From CAYQAJ01 sp964415245 (GTDB lineage: Bacteria; Planctomycetota; Planctomycetia; Pirellulales; Pirellulaceae): a stretch of 27,359 nt of DNA. The notes below the pieces were generated by a model, which saw only the letters and a program-made list of their open reading frames with translations, did no database searches and was not told the origin of the DNA. The stretch is from NCBI GenBank assembly GCA_964415245.1, contig CAYQAJ010000035.1, positions 1 to 27,359 on the forward strand, read 5' to 3'. Below, one piece after another: positions 8,509-16,071 of the stretch. The number at the start of each line of letters is the position of its first letter. Within the stretch, counting starts at the first letter, position 1. A program made the translations under genes and the position numbers.

Positions 8509-8721
8509 ATGAAGGGTCTCGAAATGGTGGCGTTGGTTCTGGTGGTGGTGGGAGCAGTCAACTGGGGGCTCGTCGGATTGGCCCAGTTCGATCTGGTCGC
8601 TGCGCTGTTCGGTGGCCAGTCGGCGGTGATCAGCCGCGTGGTCTACAGTCTCGTCGGTCTGGCCGGTGTAACGCTGGCCGCCTTGCAGTTTGTTCGTGTT
8701 CCGGCGACGCAACGCGCCTAG
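8509..8721 (+). CDS. DUF378 family small membrane protein
   Basis: A 70-residue protein with two membrane helices, at about residues 4-30 and 40-62. The pattern MKGLEMVALVLVVVGAVNWG...FDLVAALFG matches the DUF378 family (YuzA-like), whose function is unknown. A strong Shine-Dalgarno GGGAGGA lies 7-8 nt before ATG 8509. It is followed 146 nt later by the fasciclin gene on the same strand, and no terminator is seen between them, so the two may be cotranscribed from the promoter near 8402. Confidence 0.85.
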   Translation: MKGLEMVALVLVVVGAVNWGLVGLAQFDLVAALFGGQSAVISRVVYSLVGLAGVTLAALQFVRVPATQRA

Positions 8722-8867
8722 TTTCGCACAGCCGGGCGATTGCGATTCTCACCGGGACAGAGAGAGGCGTTTTTCAATTTCGACTCCGCGGAAACGTTCG
8801 CCAACCCTCATGCGGCAGGCGCGTTGCTTGCCCGGGCGAACCAACCTCACGGAGGGAGGACAGTGCA

Positions 8868-9374
8868 ATGAAGATTCGATTGTTGGCAATTACGGCTCTG
8901 TTGACTGGTCTGGTTTGCCTCGCGGCTCCGGGCCGGCTGTCGGCGGATGACGCCTGCCAGAAGGACATCGTCGAAACGGCGGTCGAGGCAGGCAGTTTCA
9001 AGACCCTGGTAACGGCCGTCAAGGCGGCGGGCCTGGTGGAGACGCTCCAAGGCGAGGGGCCGTTCACAGTCTTCGCGCCGACGGATGAGGCGTTCGCCAA
9101 GCTTCCGAAGGGCACGCTGGAGGCCCTGTTAAAGGACAAGCAGGCATTGACCGCCGTGCTCACGTACCACGTGGTATCGGGCAAGGTGATGGCCGCCGAC
9201 GTTGTGAAAGTCGACTCGGCCGAGTCCGTGCAGGGTGAGTCGATCCAGATCACCGTCAAGAACGGGAAGGTCAAAGTCAACAACGCCAACGTCGTGAAGA
9301 CCGACATCGTCTGCAAGAACGGCGTGATCCACGTGATCGACGCCGTGATTCTGCCGCCGGCTGGCGGTCGCTAG
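8868..9374 (+). CDS. Secreted fasciclin (FAS1) domain protein
   Basis: A 168-residue protein with a signal peptide (MKIRLLAITALLTGLVCLAAPGRLSA, then cleavage before DDACQ) and a single FAS1 domain spanning about 33-165. The family's hallmark segments are visible: FTVFAPTDEAFAKLPKGTL, LTYHVVSGKV, and the C-terminal NGVIHVIDAVILPP. FAS1 domains mediate adhesion or extracellular protein interactions. Two Cys residues, at the mature N-terminus and before KNGVIHVID, could form a disulfide. The start ATG 8868 has GGAGGGAGGA just upstream. A strong terminator follows the stop. Confidence 0.93.
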   Translation: MKIRLLAITALLTGLVCLAAPGRLSADDACQKDIVETAVEAGSFKTLVTAVKAAGLVETLQGEGPFTVFAPTDEAFAKLPKGTLEALLKDKQALTAVLTYHVVSGKVMAADVVKVDSAESVQGESIQITVKNGKVKVNNANVVKTDIVCKNGVIHVIDAVILPPAGGR

Positions 9375-9385
9375 TTTTTGAGTCG

Positions 9386-9440
9386 CGGGAGCGAGGGGGA
9401 CGGCGGCACGGAACCGCCGTCTCCCCGCTCCGCGTTTTTT
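9386..9440 (+). terminator. Rho-independent terminator after the fasciclin gene
   Basis: A GC-rich stem of about 18 pairs is formed by GGAGCGAGGGGGACGGCGG (from 9388) and CCGCCGTCTCCCCGCTCC (to 9431), with one bulge and a short CACGGA loop. It is followed by GCG and TTTTTT (9435-9440). It begins 12 nt after the fasciclin stop codon. Confidence 0.88.
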
Positions 9441-9558
9441 CGATCACTCGCCAGGAAGACAGCGCGAAGCTACCCCCGGCGTTCTGTCGCAAACGTGTGC
9501 CGCTGGCCGTGGCCGAACAACAAGGCAGTCGGCCCCGGCAAATGGAAAAGGATTCATC

Positions 9559-9765
9559 ATGCTCGTATTGACCCGCCGCGTGGGCCAGGGAATCGTCATC
9601 GACGGCCAAGTGCAGCTCAAAGTCGTGTCCGTGCAGAACCAACGTGTGAAGGTAAGCATTTCGGCGCCGGAGCACGTGACGATTCATCGCAAAGAAATAC
9701 ATCAACGCATTCAAGAGCGGGGTGACGGCCCAGGGCGCAAACCGCGACAGGCGTGCGACACGTAG
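9559..9765 (+). CDS. csrA: Carbon storage regulator CsrA
   Basis: A 68-residue RNA-binding translational regulator. The N-terminus MLVLTRRVGQGIVID, the central SISAPEHVTIHRKEI and the RNA-contacting Arg44 match CsrA; Leu4 is also kept. It should form a domain-swapped dimer that binds GGA motifs in mRNA leaders and blocks ribosome entry. The C-terminal tail (GDGPGRKPRQACDT) is slightly longer than the core and basic. AAAAGGA precedes the ATG. In flagellated bacteria csrA often sits beside fliW or flagellin genes; here it is not with any flagellar gene. The leaders of the fasciclin, DUF378, SOUL and csrA genes all contain ANGGA-like sequences around their Shine-Dalgarno sites. Confidence 0.93.
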   Translation: MLVLTRRVGQGIVIDGQVQLKVVSVQNQRVKVSISAPEHVTIHRKEIHQRIQERGDGPGRKPRQACDT

Positions 9766-9875
9766 CTGCTGCCTATTATCCTGCTCTCATGGCCATCCCA
9801 TCATCAAAGGATCGGTGCTAACCATTCGGCCATTGCCGAGCGATTCCCCCAGATTACTGAACGAAAGGACGAAAA

Positions 9876-10760
9876 ATGAATCTCGACACGATTTACATGC
9901 GAAGTATCGGTCTGGCCGCGCTACTACTGGCGGGAAACGCGACGCGACTGCCAGCCCACGGCGCCGATCGCGGATCGGACCGCGATGCCGCCGTCAAGCT
10001 CATCGTGGAGACGTTGGCGACTGACGGGACACCCGAGAAGTCAGCGGAGCAGGTCGCCTGCTATCAGGCCGCGAGCAACCAGCTTCGGGAGCTTTGTCCC
10101 ACGAACGTCGTAGTCGGGCAAATCGTGAACAACGCCGTGTCGAAGGCGGCCGCCGCAGCCGACGATCGCGAGGCGGCCAAACTGCTCCGGGAAGGGCTTC
10201 GGCAGGCCAAGACAACGCTCGAATTCCAGCCGTTCACCGAAGCGCCCTTGCCCGACGGATTCCCGGAGCCGACTCCCGTGGGCGAGATTCAGGTCAAACG
10301 CTACCCGGAGCACAGGCTGGCGCGAACGCAAATGGCCGATCCAAAGGCGGAAGCCACGGCTTTCTGGACGCTGTTTCTGCACATTCAGGCGCGAGACATC
10401 GCCATGACGGCCCCCGTGGAAATGACTTACGCCGAAGGCGGCGAGGGCGCTCCCCGGCGGCAGTCGATGTCGTTCCTGTATCGCAGCACCGAGCAGGGCA
10501 AAACGGAGAAAGGCGAGACTGTCGAGGTGATCGACGTGCCGCCCCTGCTGACCGTCAGCATCGGCTTGCGCGGCAACGCGACCGGAGCGCGACTGACCGA
10601 GGCGCAATCTCATCTCCAAGACTGGTTGACGGACCATGCCGACGAGTACGAAGCGGCCGGCCCGCTGCGCGTGATGGGATACAACAGTCCATTCGTGCCC
10701 GTCGATCGCCGCTTTACCGAGGTGGAGATCCCAGTTCGATTTCGGGTACCCGCGCCGTGA
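9876..10760 (+). CDS. SOUL heme-binding family protein, exported
   Basis: A 294-residue protein. Residues 1-30 look like a signal peptide (IGLAALLLAGNATRLPAHGA), so it is probably periplasmic. A helical segment at 35-110 is of unknown role. The SOUL domain covers about 115-292, with the family signature IAMTAPVEMT at 175-184 and the C-terminal MGYNSPFVP. SOUL proteins bind heme or tetrapyrroles in some cases, but the heme-ligating residue is not conserved across the family, so binding here is an inference. The start ATG 9876 has AAAGGA upstream. It is the last gene before a convergent GTPase gene, with no clear terminator between them. Confidence 0.87.
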   Translation: MNLDTIYMRSIGLAALLLAGNATRLPAHGADRGSDRDAAVKLIVETLATDGTPEKSAEQVACYQAASNQLRELCPTNVVVGQIVNNAVSKAAAAADDREAAKLLREGLRQAKTTLEFQPFTEAPLPDGFPEPTPVGEIQVKRYPEHRLARTQMADPKAEATAFWTLFLHIQARDIAMTAPVEMTYAEGGEGAPRRQSMSFLYRSTEQGKTEKGETVEVIDVPPLLTVSIGLRGNATGARLTEAQSHLQDWLTDHADEYEAAGPLRVMGYNSPFVPVDRRFTEVEIPVRFRVPAP

Positions 10761-10844
10761 TCGGGTAACCACGTAGCTCACCGTCTGGCAGGCACTGTTC
10801 GCTACACCCGCCTTCCGCTCGCGACTTTCCGCTTTACGCTTTCG

Positions 10845-11840
10845 CTAGATGTGCAGCTCCACCACGTCTTTGTCGTGTACCACATAGTCCCCCTTCACCG
10901 TGGTGCCGGGGTGTACCTGGCTGCCCCACACGCGGGCGTGCTTCAAGTCGCGGGCGAAATCCCGATGTACCTGCTCGGCCACGTCCAGCAGCGTGCTGCC
11001 GCGGCGAACGGTGAACGGCTGGCTGTAGTCGGGCTCCTTGTGGCTGGGCTGCTTGGTGTAGACCCGCACCACGTCGAGCGATTGATAGATTTTGGAGCGC
11101 AAGTCTTCCAGGCCCGTGCCATGCAGCGCCGAAATCACAAGCTCGTCGCAATCGAGCGGGCACATCTCGTGCAGTAGGTCCAGCCGCGCTCGGGCATCAG
11201 GCGCGTCGATCTTGTTGGGCACCAGCAGCGTCTGCGTGTGCGATACGCCCAGGTCTTCCTCGTCCAGGTACGACGAGCGCCCCAGCCGCGTCTTGGTTTG
11301 CGCCAGCCGATCGAGCACCTCCTGAAACTGGTCGATCCCTTCGTCGCAACCGAGGTCGGCCAACAGCAGCACCAGGTCGGCGCCGCGGATCAGCCCCTGC
11401 GTCGTGGTATCGAGTACGCCGGCCGTGATGGGGGGCGTATCGACAAGCTGCACCATCACGTCTTCAAAGGGCATCATGCCCGGCAGCGGCTCGTGCGTGG
11501 CGAAGGGATACTCGGCCACCACGGGCGAAGCGCGGGTCAGGCTCGCCAGAAGCTGGCTCTTGCCGGCATTCGGCCCGCCGATGATGACGGCCCGCCCCGC
11601 CCCCTGCCGCGGCAGTCGAAAGCCGGGCCCGCGCTTTCCGGCGGTCTTGGCCTGCCCCTCGACTTCCTTCTTGACCTTGCTGATCCGCTGCTTCAGATCG
11701 GCCTGCAGCTTGTCGGTGCCCTTGTGCTTGGGCATCTCGCGGAGCATCACCTGCAGGCAGCGCAGCTCCTCGTCGGGCGTACCGGCCCGGCGATACTCCT
11801 CTTCGGCCTTCTTGTACTGCGGAGTGAGATTGGCAGGCAT
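10845..11840 (-). CDS. TGS-domain GTPase (OBG/DRG-like)
   Basis: A 331-residue cytosolic GTPase. After a helical N-terminus with charged coiled-coil character (7-65) come G1 GGPNAGKS (88-95), G3 LVDTPP (132-137), G4 NKID (209-212) and G5 SALHG. A C-terminal TGS domain (about 262-331) contains DYSQPFTVRRGSTLLDVAEQVHRDF and ends KDVVELHI. This matches the DRG/OBG superfamily, whose members act on ribosomes or translation. The G3 motif reads DTPP instead of DxxG, which may alter hydrolysis. ATG 11840 has no good Shine-Dalgarno. The gene is convergent with the SOUL gene and stands alone. Confidence 0.87.
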   Translation of the reverse strand: MPANLTPQYKKAEEEYRRAGTPDEELRCLQVMLREMPKHKGTDKLQADLKQRISKVKKEVEGQAKTAGKRGPGFRLPRQGAGRAVIIGGPNAGKSQLLASLTRASPVVAEYPFATHEPLPGMMPFEDVMVQLVDTPPITAGVLDTTTQGLIRGADLVLLLADLGCDEGIDQFQEVLDRLAQTKTRLGRSSYLDEEDLGVSHTQTLLVPNKIDAPDARARLDLLHEMCPLDCDELVISALHGTGLEDLRSKIYQSLDVVRVYTKQPSHKEPDYSQPFTVRRGSTLLDVAEQVHRDFARDLKHARVWGSQVHPGTTVKGDYVVHDKDVVELHI

Positions 11841-12125
11841 GGGAGCGACGTGTGTGCGTGAATTGACGACTGACCGCTACCGGCGCGCAACGGATTAGTG
11901 CGGACCGGCGCGACCGCCGAATGACCAATTTCCAAATCCCAATGACCAATGCGATTGACGTACGGGTGCCTGCTTGCAGTTTATCGCTTCGCAAAAGTGT
12001 CGGCCAGCGCCGTAGCGGTGACCACTCAAGACTTGAACGTTGAGTAAACTTTTCCCGACGTTGCCTCGCGGATGAAACCACGCTGACGGCCGAACAACCA
12101 ACGGCTACAATGGCAGCAAGCGGGC
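11841..12125. repeat. Intergenic region with AATGACCAAT repeats
   Basis: No gene is evident. AATGACCAAT occurs at 11920-11929 and again at 11941-11950, with TTCCAAATCCC between. This is a 21-nt period built from 7-nt words, and it belongs to the short intergenic repeat type seen elsewhere in this window. It presumably contains promoters for the two divergent neighbours. Confidence 0.5.
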
Positions 12126-12770
12126 ATGAAAGAGGCGGCCATTCGCGGGCAAATCTACTTTTGTCGAGTCGCGGGCCGCAACCTCGGGAGTCATGTTCGA
12201 CGCATGAAAGATGCGATCAAGACTGGGTTGCTCACCGGATCGCTTTTCGGCGGAGCGTGGGTTCTCATCATTTCACCTATACTGGCTTTACTGGCCATAT
12301 TCACGCATCCCCTGATTCCCGTCGCACTGGCTGTTCTCACATTCACCATGGCTGGAGTACCCTTTGGGATGGCCATGGCCGCCTTTGGTGCTTACCAAGC
12401 CGGCCGATTCCGCGCCATGGATCTGGTGCCGCGTCAAGAGACTTTGATTCATCAAGGTGGGGCCAACCATTTCGTGGGTATCGAAGGCGTTGGTGGCTGG
12501 CTCTACCTGACGGACCACGCGCTTCGGTTCACGTCGCACGAAATCAACATCCAGCGACACGAACTGGTGATCCCTCTCTGCGACATAGCCGATGCGGTGC
12601 CCTCCCAAACGTTGGGGTTATTGCCCAATGGCCTGCTGGTACGCACGAACGACGGACGATCAGAGCGCTTCGTCGTGGGGGGACGAAAGAAGTGGAGCCG
12701 CACGATCCTGAAGGCGAAGATGGCCTTCGTTGCCGCTCCTAGCGCAACGGTGAACGAGTTATCTGGCTAA
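12126..12770 (+). CDS. Small membrane protein with GRAM/PH-like domain (hypothetical)
   Basis: A protein of up to 214 residues. Two membrane helices are predicted at about 34-60 and 64-90 (GLLTGSLFGGAWVLIISPILALLAIF and IPVALAVLTFTMAGVPFGMAM). The C-terminal half resembles the GRAM/PH-like fold: GANHFVGIEGVGGWLYLTDHALRFTSHEIN, then IPLCDIADAVPS. Such domains bind lipids in eukaryotes, but bacterial function is unknown. The start is uncertain: ATG 12126 gives 214 residues, and ATG 12204 gives 188 with a GGGAG 13 nt upstream. It is not obviously in an operon. Confidence 0.75.
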   Translation: MKEAAIRGQIYFCRVAGRNLGSHVRRMKDAIKTGLLTGSLFGGAWVLIISPILALLAIFTHPLIPVALAVLTFTMAGVPFGMAMAAFGAYQAGRFRAMDLVPRQETLIHQGGANHFVGIEGVGGWLYLTDHALRFTSHEINIQRHELVIPLCDIADAVPSQTLGLLPNGLLVRTNDGRSERFVVGGRKKWSRTILKAKMAFVAAPSATVNELSG

Positions 12771-12867
12771 CCAGCAACGGCCCGCGCGGCGAAATGACGC
12801 GCATTCGATTCCGCAACACAAATCACCGCCGCAAGACATTTTTGCCTAGCGATCTGTGGCGCTGGAT

Positions 12868-14748
12868 TTAGCGGGCGTTCAGTGACCGCCAGCCCGTGTC
12901 GTCCCAGCGGTCGGCATCGGGCGTCGATGATGGTGCGACCATGTCGATTGCCCGCGTGTCGATTTTCTGCGATGAAGCGTCAACTGTGATCGATGCCACG
13001 TCGGCCGCCGGCCAGCTCACCGGTACGAAGCCGGTGGCGAGACGCATGGGCTGGTAGGCGGTTTTGTGCCGAGATTCCGAATTCGGCTGAGGCCCCGAGT
13101 CGCGCCGGGTCGGGATCGGCGGCGTTTCGGGATCGGGCACTAGGCGGATGCGCAGGCGGTCGTATCCGTTCGCATTCGCGTTCGAGCTGTTCGCGTCGGC
13201 CGCCGCGTCCGTTTCCGGTGCACTAGCGCGAATCGAAGCGCCGAACTTGCCGTCGCGCACAGACTCGGCATCTTCCGATTCCTGCGGCGCCCCGCCGCGA
13301 CTCATCGCTTGCGGCGTTACGCGCAACACATTCGAGTTCAGGTTCGGCGGAAAATCGGCCGGCTCGGAACCATACCCCGAATCCGGCTGCGTCCCCAAGG
13401 GTGCCGACGAACCGGGTACGTAATTCGAGGGCGGATTGTAGTACGGCTCCGAAGCGGGATTCGTGGTCGCGGGCATCGACGTCGGGCAGGCCCCACAGTC
13501 GATCGGCTGCATTGTCGGGCAAGCGCTCGCGCCCACCACCGCCACCGACGACACCACGGGACTGTACGTTGTGTACGGAACGCGGCGAACTTGCCACGTG
13601 TTCGACGTGCAGGGGGCCATATACGTCACCGGTACTCCCGTCGCCGGGTCGATGGTCGACACGGGGCGATAGTACGTGACCGGCACTTTCAACAGTCGCG
13701 TGCGGTACCCGGTGCTAGGCATGTACTGCATAACCGGTTGCTGGTACACCGGCACGGCGCAGGGATCGCCAAACTCAGCGCCCCCGCCGCCATAGACCTG
13801 CATCGCTTGCGGATTCGAGTAGACCGTGCGACCGGCCACGACCGGCGCGGTTTGCGGATAGGCAATCACGGGCCGATAGGCGGTCACAGGCGGATAGGCC
13901 GCCGTGTAGGGATACCCAACGGTAGTCGGCCGGCCAAACGGGCGAAGCGGCGACCAGTTCCCGATCGAATTCCGCAGCCGATATAGCCACGGGAACACGG
14001 GTCGGGCCACCGGATAGGAGTACGGCACCTGTCCACCGACTGCCGGCAGAGCCTGGCCACCACCGTAATACATAGTCCGTCCGCCTGCGGCCGGCAGCGT
14101 TTGCGAATTGCCGTAATAAACAGTCTGTCCACCCGTCGCCGGCAGCGTCTGTGCATTGCCGTAGTAGACAGTTTGACCACCCGTTGGCGGCAGCGTCTGT
14201 GCATTGCCGTAATACACAGTCTGCCCACCCGTCGCCGGCAGCGTCTGTGGATTGCCGTAGTAGGCAGTCTGTCCGCTAACCGCCGGCAGCGTTTGTGGAT
14301 TGCCGTAATACACAGTCTGCCCACCCATCGCCGGCAGCGTCGGTGCATTGCCGTAGTAGACAGTCTGTCCGCTAACCGCCGGCAGCGTTTGCGGATTGCC
14401 GTAGTACGATGTTTGGCCGGGAAGCACCGTTGTCCCCTGCGGCACGACCGTCGCCGGCGGGTAAAACGACGTTTGCCCACCGACTGTCGGCGCGGCTTGC
14501 GGAGCCATGTAATATCGCGGGCCGGAGGGGAACGGGGGCGTCGCCGGCGGGTAAATCGTGACTGGTCCGTTGCCGTAATACGCAGTCTGCACGCCGAAGG
14601 GCGCGACTGCGTTGGGGTTGGAATATACGGTGCGCGGCCCAAACAGCCAGTTGCTTATCGGGCCGGCCTTGCTCTGCGAGGTCGTTGCGCAGGCCAGCGC
14701 AACCGACAGGCACGTCACGGCAAAACGGCGAATCAGCGTATGGTGCAT
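12868..14748 (-). CDS. Secreted Tyr/Gly/Pro-rich tandem-repeat protein (hypothetical)
   Basis: A 626-residue exported protein. The signal peptide is MHHTLIRRFAVTCLSVALACATTSQSKA. The mature part is dominated by low-complexity Tyr, Pro, Gly, Thr and Gln. Eight 16-residue repeats with consensus QTVYYGN(P/A)QTLPA(T/V)GG cover DNA 14032-14415. Later sections carry motifs such as VPVTYYRP and RRVPYTTYSPV. The last 200 residues are more charged and likely disordered. I recognise no enzyme domain. The composition suggests a structural, cell-wall or extracellular matrix role (inference). ATG 14748 is chosen because GGGGAGCC lies 7 nt upstream and it begins the signal peptide; the frame is open to 14802. 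The upstream 275 nt contain no gene. Confidence 0.8.
   Translation of the reverse strand: MHHTLIRRFAVTCLSVALACATTSQSKAGPISNWLFGPRTVYSNPNAVAPFGVQTAYYGNGPVTIYPPATPPFPSGPRYYMAPQAAPTVGGQTSFYPPATVVPQGTTVLPGQTSYYGNPQTLPAVSGQTVYYGNAPTLPAMGGQTVYYGNPQTLPAVSGQTAYYGNPQTLPATGGQTVYYGNAQTLPPTGGQTVYYGNAQTLPATGGQTVYYGNSQTLPAAGGRTMYYGGGQALPAVGGQVPYSYPVARPVFPWLYRLRNSIGNWSPLRPFGRPTTVGYPYTAAYPPVTAYRPVIAYPQTAPVVAGRTVYSNPQAMQVYGGGGAEFGDPCAVPVYQQPVMQYMPSTGYRTRLLKVPVTYYRPVSTIDPATGVPVTYMAPCTSNTWQVRRVPYTTYSPVVSSVAVVGASACPTMQPIDCGACPTSMPATTNPASEPYYNPPSNYVPGSSAPLGTQPDSGYGSEPADFPPNLNSNVLRVTPQAMSRGGAPQESEDAESVRDGKFGASIRASAPETDAAADANSSNANANGYDRLRIRLVPDPETPPIPTRRDSGPQPNSESRHKTAYQPMRLATGFVPVSWPAADVASITVDASSQKIDTRAIDMVAPSSTPDADRWDDTGWRSLNAR
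14032..14415 (-). repeat. Eight tandem 48-nt repeats within the coding sequence
   Basis: The region encodes eight contiguous 16-residue units, with the first beginning QTSYYGN and the last RTMYYGG. They are imperfect, and most differences are at the Ala/Pro/Ser positions. There are no spacers, so this is a coding tandem repeat and not a CRISPR array. The last unit is the most diverged, as expected for repeats that expand by slippage or unequal recombination. Confidence 0.9.
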
Positions 14749-15023
14749 GTTCTGGCTCCCCGAATAGGGAGATGGAGTTCCTGGACGGGATTGTGGAGAC
14801 ATTCATAGAAGCGTAGGTCACAATTCTTGAGTCGGACAGGCGCAAAAGGCCCAAAATGGCCGGACAAAGTGCACAGCCGGCCGGTCGTGACAGGCGTGCC
14901 GCTGCGGCAATTTGCGGTGTGTTTAGCGGCAGCGTCGCGATGGAGAACGGCGCAATGGGAAAGGCCAAAAACGGAAAGCGGAGTGCAGAAAGCGGAGAGC
15001 GGAATGCGTGCCGACTCGTACCG
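14749..15023. repeat. Intergenic region with AAAGCGGA words
   Basis: Positions 14972-15005 are a run of near-repeats (GGAAAGCGGAGTGCAGAAAG, then CGGAGAGCGGAATG). The reverse-complement theme (CTTTCCGCTTTACGCTTTC) appears at 10826-10846. No coding potential was recognised. The region must hold the promoter of the repeat-protein gene. Confidence 0.5.
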
Positions 15024-15635
15024 TTACGTCGCGACAGAGCCGTCGGAAGTGTTACGGCGCTGCTCGAACACGTCGTACAGCGCGAACAGCACTTCACGCA
15101 TGTTGCCCGCGTGCCGGGTCAGACACTCGGCTACGTCGCGCTCGGAGATGACGCGATTCGCCTCGGGCGGCAACGCGGCGACGACGCGGCAGGCCATCTC
15201 CAGCGGCACATCAGTGCTGTACAGCTCCGGCAGGCCAAGATCGCGATGCGCGGTGACCAGCAAGCCGCTCATCCGCCCGCGGTACGTGTGCTTCAGCCGG
15301 GCCCGTGTCCAGGGGCGAAGCTGCTCGAAGCCGTCGACGACCAACTGCTTGCAGTTGTCCCCGTCGCGCCACGAGTCGGGTGAAAAAGAGAGGCGGCGCT
15401 GGCCGCCGGCGAGCCGCACGTGAATCACATTTCGCCGTGCCGCCAACAGCGGAAGCAGGGTAAGCAGCAGCGTCGTCTTGCCGCTTCCGTGGGGGCCGAC
15501 AATCTGCCCCTGCCAATTCTGCCGCTCCAGTCGATCGACAAGTGCAGCAGCGCTCTGGCCGGGCGGAAACAGGTAGTCGATGGCACCGGGACGAGTCCAG
15601 CGCGTGGCGAAGGGATTAGCGTCGGCCGGTAGCAT
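15024..15635 (-). CDS. P-loop ATPase (hypothetical), last gene of three-gene operon
   Basis: A 203-residue protein with a Walker A motif GPHGSGKTT (47-55) and a Walker B-like QLVVDGFEQL (about 113-122), followed by a GLLVTAHRD strand that could be sensor 1. It looks like a small AAA/ABC-like NTPase, but no family signature (for example ABC LSGGQ) is visible. The start ATG 15635 is taken over the longer frame to 15791, which would overlap the preceding gene. It starts 26 nt after the preceding stop, so it is cotranscribed with that gene. Function is unknown; it may power or gate the membrane partner. Confidence 0.7.
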   Translation of the reverse strand: MLPADANPFATRWTRPGAIDYLFPPGQSAAALVDRLERQNWQGQIVGPHGSGKTTLLLTLLPLLAARRNVIHVRLAGGQRRLSFSPDSWRDGDNCKQLVVDGFEQLRPWTRARLKHTYRGRMSGLLVTAHRDLGLPELYSTDVPLEMACRVVAALPPEANRVISERDVAECLTRHAGNMREVLFALYDVFEQRRNTSDGSVAT

Positions 15636-15660
15636 GGCACACGATGACGATTCCAAGGCC

Positions 15661-16071
15661 CTATTCCTCCTGCTCGACCTGCTCAAGGACAACGGCCGGC
15701 ACGTCGCCAAGCTGGAACGGGTGCTGCACGACCACGTCTTTGCCTCGCCGCAGGAATACCCGCACCCGCACGCACCAGCGAATTTTGACAACGACGCCTA
15801 AGTAACTCAGCGGGCTGTTGGGCAGCCGCGTCTCCAAGCGGCGCAGTGCGCGCAGGTCGCCGCCGTTTACTTCGCCCACCGTGTGCCGCTCGAAGTAGTG
15901 CACGCCCAGGTCTTCGTCCCCCTTGCCCTCGGTGTGCCACAGGACCGAGGCCTCGATGGCCTGGATTTCGTCGCGGGCCACGCCATCGATCTGGTACTCG
16001 CAGGTGAGCGTGTCGCCGGGGTGGTACACGCGTTTGCCGTCGCGCAGAGCGACGCTGATCAGGGGCTCCAT
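15661..16071 (-). CDS. Small beta-rich (arrestin-like?) protein (hypothetical)
   Basis: A 136-residue soluble protein with a predominantly beta pattern. Recognisable stretches are LRDGKRVYHPGDTLTCEYQI, IEASVLWHTEGKGDEDLGVHYFERH and LPNSPLSYLGVVVKIRWCVRVRVFLRRGKDVV. The 'HPGDTL' start plus a repeated 'SV-W-TEGKG' edge recalls the arrestin-N/Spo0M-type beta sandwich; this is a weak likeness, and I have not recognised a named family. The start ATG 16071 has GGGAG 6 nt upstream, and it overlaps the end of the preceding gene by 13 nt, indicating translational coupling. The downstream P-loop ATPase begins 26 nt later. Confidence 0.65.
   Translation of the reverse strand: MEPLISVALRDGKRVYHPGDTLTCEYQIDGVARDEIQAIEASVLWHTEGKGDEDLGVHYFERHTVGEVNGGDLRALRRLETRLPNSPLSYLGVVVKIRWCVRVRVFLRRGKDVVVQHPFQLGDVPAVVLEQVEQEE

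Noticed and set aside
14032..14415. Possible CRISPR array because of regular 48-nt repeats
   Set aside because: Repeats are contiguous with no unique spacers, are in frame, and encode a 16-residue motif in a secreted protein. No cas genes nearby.
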